Assembly: GCF_004210375.1 (NCBI RefSeq)
Contig: NC_134831.1
Location: 42,132,035-42,196,034, forward strand
Direction: 5' to 3'
Length of the DNA stretch: 64,000 nt
Origin: Tachypleus tridentatus
Lineage: Eukaryota; Arthropoda; Merostomata; Xiphosura; Limulidae
In this document: positions 52,401-61,400 of the stretch, piece by piece
Layout of the letters: each line of letters opens with the position of its first letter
Position numbering within the stretch: the first letter of the stretch is position 1
Position numbers and translations under genes: made by a program
Notes under the pieces: model-generated
What the model saw: the letters and a program-made list of their open reading frames with translations, nothing else
What the model was told of the DNA's origin: nothing
Databases searched by the model: none

Positions 52401-55400
52401 GCACCCAGTGTTAAGAACTTTAAGAATAGGCTTGCTTTTCTTTGTAGGAACACATCTGGTGACCTTAAATGCAAGCTCATGTCAGTGTGTCACTCCACAA
52501 ACTCACAAGCATCCAAAGGTAGGAATAAATGATATTCATCTGATGTTTAAATAAAAAGGCTTTTGTAACTAGGATGGTATTCAATAACTGGTTGCAAAAT
52601 CATTTTGTGCACAAGGATAAAGAACACCTGATGAAAAACCACAACTTTAAGGTTCCTCTAATTTGGGATGATGCTCCCCTCTACGACCTTGACATGCTGT
52701 GATTTAGTCATCGTTATGTGGGGATAATATTTTTACCTCTCAATACCATATCCATCTTGCAACCTATCAACTGATCAAAAAGCAATAAAGACATTCAAGA
52801 CTTACTAAACAAGCTCAAGTTACAGACTCAGGTATTTTTGGAAGGGAAACGTAACATAGTTTTGGAAAACTCAGAACATTAAAGACTGTAAAGATATCAC
52901 CCAAATGTCTTGGAACAAAGTGAAAGAGTCTACCATAAATGCATTCTAGCATCATCTTTGGTCTGATGTCATGTATGACTTCAAGGGCTTTCTGATGGGT
53001 AAGAAGTTGCCGACATTATGAGACTAAAAAAATTGGAAGTGAGGAATTTAAAAATACGAGGGATGAAAAGGTGGTTTAACAAAACGAATCCCAAGAGTCA
53101 ATAAATGAAGAATTTGCAATTCTGACAGTGATGAAAAAGACAGAAATCTACTAAACCCATCCTCACAGCGAAGGCTGTGTCCATTTTTCTATGCAAGGCA
53201 GAAGAGTTTGCAAAAATGGCTGTAGATATGGATCCCAAAATGGAGAGAAAGCTAAATTTAAAAGAGGGTTTTATGAAGTTCTAGCAACATACAGAGAATA
53301 TCTTGAAAGATTTGTGGAGGAAAGTGAAACAGCCAAAATTTACTGACTTTACAAAACCCAAAGGAGCTGATGTCATGCCTTATGACCCAATTCCATCAAC
53401 TTCTGATTCTATCCTATTAGTTTTTACACATGCTTCGTTGGAGTTTAGGGCTGCCTTAAACTAACCTCTCAGCCTCCAAATCAACTATCATTATCATCAA
53501 GTCTTCCCTTCATCAACGAAAGGTTGTCTTTAATCACTGATGGGCGAGCGTTACAATTAGATGCAGTATATTATTATTTCATTTAACATATTTTCATTTA
53601 CAAGTGCAAGATATCATGTGTGATTATTTTTATAATTGTATACACATACTTAGTTCATATACAATACTGTATAAGTAGGAATTTTCATTTGTGTGTAAGA
53701 AATTCCACATACAAGTATTTAATGGAGACAATGTGGCTGTGTTCCCATATCCCTCTTAATTCTATAAGGTATTGAGCTCTTCCAACACAGATTCACCCAA
53801 CATGACTTGTGCAAGGAATGAATCCTGTGTTGTAGGAGAGCCAACTGTACCACTAAAGTGTAGTTTAACTATTTTGATATTACCAACCAAATTGGATGTC
53901 ATGACTTTTTGCATTGTTACATTCAAAGTTTTATTAAATAACTGTATTTGTAAATGTATGTCAATAAATCTCATATAAAAATATAGGTTATGACTCTAAG
54001 TTTTAGTTTACTTGAGTTTTAACTTTTTAATTTTGAAAATATTTACATAAAAATCAATTTTTTTTCCTTTAAATCTTGGTATATATGAACTTTATTTTCT
54101 TACCTTCACAATTTTCTAGCATTTTAAATAGAGTCCTTCAATTTTCAACTAATTGTAAAAACAAAATAAACAGTACTGCAAACAAGAATCTATCCAATTA
54201 TTTTTCCCAAAGTATCAATAACAATGTCAAACCCACCAGGAAATTTCACTTCTTTACCTGGCTGATGTACATATTTATAATCAATAAAAAGAGCAAATTC
54301 TCCTCTGTATCAAACTTACAACCATCCTTTTGAATTTGATTGGAAGATTATTTACTTGATACCAAATGACTTGTGTGATCACAGTTTTACTGCTCTATTG
54401 TTTTCTTAGAAAGCTAGATAAATTAGTTTTGGAACATTACATTATAGTGCCTTATATGTCTTTTGTGTTCTAAAATGGTTATTTGACTTCATAGTATACA
54501 TATCTAAAAATTAAACAAACTTAAAAACTAGAGTGAAATATGGAACTAAATTATTTTTCATTATGGTCTTTCTGTAAGTAACAGTTAATGAACATTTACA
54601 ATGATTTACTGTTTTTTTATGCAAATATTATTGTTTTAGCAATACAAGGTACAGGAATAAAGGTCTTAAGATAAAAGTTAAAACTAATTAATTTGAAACT
54701 TTCTAATTAAAAAGCAGAGGAAAAAATTGTATTATTAATTTTATTAAATATTTTTTTAATTTAGTAAAAAAGTATAGTATAGTATAGTAAAAGTGAAAGA
54801 CAATATAAAATTGTACCAAAAGATTTATTGGTATTAATTCAGAAAATTCTAGAAACAAAATATGAAAAACTAAGCATTTTTGTTGTTAACATGAAAATCA
54901 CTTTTACTCAGGCTGAACTAGTAAACGTTTTGGAAATTCACAGACAAATTCTTTATTAAAAGTTGGATTTCTGCACAACAAGTGTGTAATATTTGCTAAA
55001 ACACTGTCAAATTTCATTATGCAGAGAGATATGCAGAGGAAATTCAGAGTTATAACATATACAGTTTTAAAGTTCCAAGTTTAGTCAAATCAACCAACTT
55101 CATTCTTATAGGTGTAAATAAATGTTAAATAAAAATGTTTGAGAGAAAAGAAGAAAATTAAAGCTAACCTATTAACCTTCTTGTTTATTTACTGAAGCAA
55201 ACAGTGGCCCCATTCACCTCTTTCCATTTTTGAAAATGATTCCTTATCCATACACTTCAAAATACAACATGAATAACTAATCAACAGCTCAGAATGTCCC
55301 TGTAGTGGTCTTCTCAACCATTTTAACATGTGAAATGGCTAACATGTTCTTTCAAAACAAGATTTCAAGAAGATAGACTGTGCTTTTAGTCTCCTCAAGG

Positions 55401-58400
55401 TTTCTTTTTTTTTTTAAAATCTGAATACAGCTAAGTTACTAAGCTTAATAAATTATAGTGGAATCCTGTGGTGTTAGTGCAGTTATTTATGATTTTTTGG
55501 TTTATTAAACTGTATATATAAAAACCCTAAAAATTTTGTTTGATATCATCCACATGCAAAACTTTAAAAGGCTTAACAACCTATGTCCAGCAGCAACCTA
55601 GTACAAAAGGTCGTAATAATATACATTATATTACTTCTTGATTCATTGTTGTATATTTTGAGAAAAATAAGTCTAATCATTGAAATGTGACTGTACAGTA
55701 CAAAATACTAGTCCATTAAAATACAGTCAAGACAGGTTTAACTAAAATGTCAGTTTTATACTATTGAATATGTAATAAGTCTATGTGCACCACATCCATG
55801 TAAATTATGTAATGTTAGCCAGACATGACTGGAAAGTCAATAACACTCTCACAAACACACATATTAGTGAAAATAATTAAATCGAAGGGCAATATAGATG
55901 TGGGACATTGTGGACTTCAGCACCCACATCTCGCTCTCCTAATTTCCATTTCTACATCTATTGATAATCTTTTGCGAGACTGGCAAATGGAGGTTAAGAC
56001 TGATAGATGGTGTATCCCCACCACTGTGTTGGTCCTACTTCTTCAGTCACCTCCAAAACCCAGGATACATTTTCTAATTCCACATTGTAGTTTCTGGCCT
56101 GGGATCTTCTCAGTTAATGCAACATTTTGTTTAATGTGTTTTTGTATTGGCTTGTTTTTTGAGTTAAAATAACAAATTATATATATTATATTATGAGACT
56201 TAAGCTGCTCAGTCTAAACATTTGTATTTTTGTGTTATAATATGTAGTTATTCTAGCACAAAAAAAGCATAATTCATATTTACTTCTTAATTTTCTGCCA
56301 TGGTTGTAAGGTTGATCAAGTGACAGACCCCACATAGTTAGAGTACAGAAAATAACAAAATATAAAGTCTTATTGAAACCAAACGTTTGAAATGTATTTA
56401 AAAGATTCTAGTGATTATGCAGATAGTAAGTGAGATTTTTAAGATGAAGAATAGTTTTTAATCATAACATGAAATCATTTTGCACTCAGACTATCAATGA
56501 AATACTTAATATTTTCACAAACAAATCTTTGGTAAAAATATTTCATTAAAAAATCCAAGTTTTTGTGTAAAAAATACTTAAAATCTTTTCTAAAAGTCTA
56601 TTAAATTTTGTGAAAATACACCTGCAGTATCAAATGTTATAGCGCAAACACTTAATATGCACAAACGTGTAGATGAACTTGTGTACATTAAACTGAGCTC
56701 GTCTCGAAAGGGTTAATGTTATTACACTGAGTAGCGTCATGCAAAACAATCAGTTAATCAAAATTATGATGACAGTATTGCCTTGTGAAGAGATGTCCAC
56801 ATTCTACTCTCACAACATTCCTTTGGAGATGATGTTTTTATGTAATTTTCAAAGTTATTCAACACTTTGTCTGTGCTTTGTATACTGTGGGAACACAAAC
56901 CACTGATTTTAGTCTTGTAAGTCTGTAAGTTTACTGCTAACTAATTAGGGAACCTATATTTGATGAAGTAAAAAGTACAAGACATATATAATTATCTCTA
57001 ACTTTTATATTTGGTTAGTAACTGAAATGTGTAAAAATAATTCTGAAAACTATCTTACCTGTGTGTTTAAGTCACACTCATGCTCCATAAGTGTTTGAAC
57101 AACCCTCTCTAACCCCCATGCACATGATAAGTGAAGAGGAGTCTGCCCATCATATGCTTCTTCATCACCTCTACCATCAGGACTAGGTCTCCTGGCAGTG
57201 TTCAGGTTACATCCACTAGATATAAAAGTTAAGTGTTTCCTTACATTCTTAAAAAACACATCCATCTGGTTCTAGAATCAATAACTTCTGTGTTATTGAT
57301 TTTTTATTTTACTGAGAATAAAAAAATTTTTTTTTGTCAAAAATCTAAGTCATAGGGAAATTGTAGTAGATAAAGTGTGGGAAACAGCCAGTCGAACTAT
57401 TAACAGTAATTTACCACAACATCAGGTTGCTATCTTAATAAATCAAAACTATCTATCAAACTTTAGACTTCTACTCTTCCAAAAAAAAGAAAGAAAAAGA
57501 CAATTTTAATTCCCTCTGTCTTACAGCAGCTAATTTTCTTTAGTAATTCGTGCAGTAGTGAAAAGGTTACTTTGAATCTTGAATGTAATTCTTTCTTTCT
57601 CACCATTATTATATATATACAAGTTTGTTATAACCAAAAACAAGCCAAAACAAAAATAAAATGAAATTAAAAATGCTGCACTAACTTAAAGGGTCCCAGG
57701 GTACAAGCTATAATGTGGGATATAAATATATTTTGAGGGAAAATTTATACTGATAAAGTAAATTCAACTAGAACAAAATCAAAAGGACTGCATTAAAAAC
57801 TGCAAATTCAAACCTCTGACTAATTATATTAATGAGAGGTTTGGATTTGCTGTTTTTAATGCAGTTCTTCCTTCTGATTTTGTTCTAATTTACTTAACTC
57901 TATCTCTATTAATTGTCTTTAAATACATGAGTAATTTCAAATGACAATTACAAATAAATTTCTCTAACAACTCCACAGTAGAAGAAACACAAGTTTGCCA
58001 TATTTTTCACCTAGAGCATCTACATATTCTAATAAAGAAAAGCTGTTCCTAATATCCACCTTCTGATTAAAAAACACGCTACAGACTCATTGTTTTCATC
58101 AAGTGAACGATGTAAAAGTGTTTGGTAACACCCTCCAGGCCCTTCACCCCAACAATCGCAGTCACATCCATGCTTTACCTATGGTTAAAGAAAAATCTCA
58201 GTAAAATATATGCACATATGTTAACATAACTTGTATTATAGAAGCAGCTGCACAATATAGAAATTACATGTAATATCAGCAAATATCTTTTAATTGTAAG
58301 ATGTATTTCCAGACCTTTCTAAATTTACTCTGAAATCTTTATAATCTTAGGTAATTAACTTTGTTATATTATTTGTACTGTGTTATATTCAGTTTGTGAA

Positions 58401-61400
58401 ATACCTATCTAAACTAAAGAACTAATTAGACCTCAAACATTAGTATCATCCCCTTCACCGTGGAAAGCGATTGTAGACAGTGGATGATTAATTCTCGTCA
58501 ACAGCAGAAATAAGCTTTTCTACATGGCCATCAAAACTGTTTTCTCTCAACTGTAGAAAGTAACAACTCTAAATGAGTTAGAATCAACCACAATACACCA
58601 GATGTGCAACATCTGGAGCTTGAACAAGATACACAAGTATAAAACAATCTCTCCACCAGGACATCAGTCAGAAGACCAAGCAGGTCACTCATTGAAAAGT
58701 ATATTAACTGATCGAGTATTTTCACCATAATTTATATAATTTATTGATCCTATAACATCAACAACACATCATAACACAGTGAAATCTACAACTAAGTTAT
58801 GACGTGTTCTGATGAAGAAATGACTCTGATTGGATAATGACTATGAAATTTAATTATGCAAGGGTTAAATCAAATAAAATGCAAACACTGTATTAATAGA
58901 GACTTCTTAACAGTGCTGCAATTTCTAGGTCAATCAACTTCTCCAACACTGAAACTCAGCCCAACTTCTACTGAAAAGCATAAACAAGTTTTTACTGAAA
59001 TCAAACTATCAGATGATGTTTAAGTACCTGGATTGCAATTCATATAAAGCTTTCAACTAATATTAAAAAGACTGCAATTTATTTTTTCCATTAGATAACT
59101 CTCTTAAAAATTCCTAATACTGGGTTTTTACTCAATCATAACTCAATGCAAGCATGGTATAAACACCTGGAAAATAACAAAACCTTTTCACTAGTAAAGG
59201 AACTTCTGTCTTGAAAAAGTCTTTACTGGAAAAATAAGCACAGGCACTAAAAGCTTTAGGTTAACTTTGGTAAAAATATATATTGTAACCTTTTAAAGTT
59301 TCATTAATTAAAGTTTTAATTAAACAACTTCATTATCAATGTACATCAAGAATAGTGACATGAAAATATAGTTTATATTTCAAATTTTTATATTATACAA
59401 GTTCTAATCGACTTCTCTGTGCCATGTAACATATCTGCATTCTGTAATCCCCTATGGATGTTACATTTTCCCTGCTATAGTTATCAGTGTATCCCATCAA
59501 TTATAACCATACACCATATCAGTTAAAGGGAAAAATAAAAATGTGAATTCCCTACTTTCTTAATTTGCTGAAATATCAGTACATTTGTCAAATCTACCAA
59601 GAAACCTTTCCCATAGATTTCAAAACAATTTTCCAACCATATGTATTTATCTGATGGACATGTTTATAACCAATAGAACGAGCATACTCTCCTCTAGATA
59701 AAACTTACTTTGTTTCTTTTCAGCTTTAGATTCTTTGTCTTTAATTTTGTTAAACTCCAAGCAGCTAACAGAACTTTAACCAATTTACTGCCATATTAAA
59801 TTACATTTGTTCTGAGAGATTATATTATTATGCTAAATATATTTTTTATGTTCTAAAAAGCATATCCAAAAGCCACAATAACTTTTGTTTGGAGATCCAT
59901 ATACATACACGCAGTTAAAATGTGAATGCAAAAACCATGTATTGTTTATACAGGCTTCCAAAAATGATTAGTGTGTCTTGGTGTGTTTTATTCCTTTTAA
60001 TAGAACCCTGTGGTCCAAGATACAGAGAAATAATATTTAAAGCCAACAGAAAAGGCTAAGTTGAAATTGTGATGATAAATGAAGATCTTGCAATAAATGA
60101 TACATTTAAAAGAAAAAGGAATTATTAATTTTTTTTCATATTTAAAATTTTTCTTTCACTGTACATTGATGATTTTGTTGCAGTTAAGTGTATGGATGGA
60201 GAAGAAATGAAAGTTTATGGAAAAATGTTTTGATATTCATTTCAGAGGTTTTAGAGATTTTACAAATGAAATATGAAGATTGCAACATGAAGACCACTTT
60301 TCACTTAGACTAACAGAGTAAAGGCTTTAGAAATTCACAAACATATTTTTAGCAAAAATATTCTATTATAAAATATAATTTTTTGCATGAAACAGACTGG
60401 TTATGTTTACTGAAATCTTGCCACATTTCATTAAGATACACTTAGTACATTCAGAATTACAGTATGTATAATTTCAAGGTTACAAGGTAGTTCCAAAGTT
60501 GGTTGTATCAACCAACATCACATGGAGTGTTAACAAAGCTTGTTTACATAGCAAAAATATTAGCAAGACTCAATACAAATAGCTACAATCTTTTAGACAG
60601 AAGGTTCATTTTAAAAACTGAGAACAAATACACCACAAGCACGAGAATATTTTGAAAGACAACTTATTATATCATGAGAATTTTTAAACATTAACACCAT
60701 CACCTCAAAATTCAATGAAACAAAAAATGAATTAAGAAATGATAGTTTGTTCAGCAGATTTGTTACAGAATTCACTTTTACCAAGATTGATGCTATGTCC
60801 TCTTGTCCACTTTCTAATGCTACCCACAGAGGATAGTTTTTGTTTTCATCTAATACATTCATGTCAGCTCCTCGTAAACAGAGGGCTTCAACTACAGCAG
60901 GAAGGTGGCGCTTTATGGCCAACTGCAGAGGTGTATCATTGTCTTTGGTCCTAATGAAAAAAATTAAAGCAACTCATACTTAAGAGAAAAACTAAACCAG
61001 ATTATGTAAAACTTTATCCATGTTAACATATCCTTGAAAGTTTGAGTATTAATAAATAGAACAAGAACACTGTGTTAAAATTTGTAATTCTGCTGACAAA
61101 TATCCTTAGATAGAAATGTTAATTGTGTGACTTTCAAGCAAAATTTTTTAAGTAACAATTATGATACAATATATTTAACTTATTTTCTGATTAATTGACA
61201 TCAACAAATGAACCAAAAAGATTCACATATATTCAATGTGTCAGAAAGACTTAACAAATGTGGTAGTTCTTCAATAGCCAAAGAGGTTTGTGAAAAAAGT
61301 GAGGATTTTAGTATTGTTATTTCAGAGATTTCATTTTATAATTATATAGTTTTATCTCATTAACAATATAAAGGCAAGTATTCTCTTCAATGGTAATTTA

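Larger units (their letters stand above)
51250..57058 (-). other. Large ANKFY1 intron
   Basis: A 5.8-kb intron with a Tigger fossil (51825-53470) and copies of an intronic repeat family. The frame 55825-56172 (115 codons, +) has no recognisable domain. Confidence 0.75.

Noticed and set aside
55825-56172. 115-codon + strand ORF
   Set aside because: No recognisable domain, no neighbouring exons on that strand, and an intronic position.
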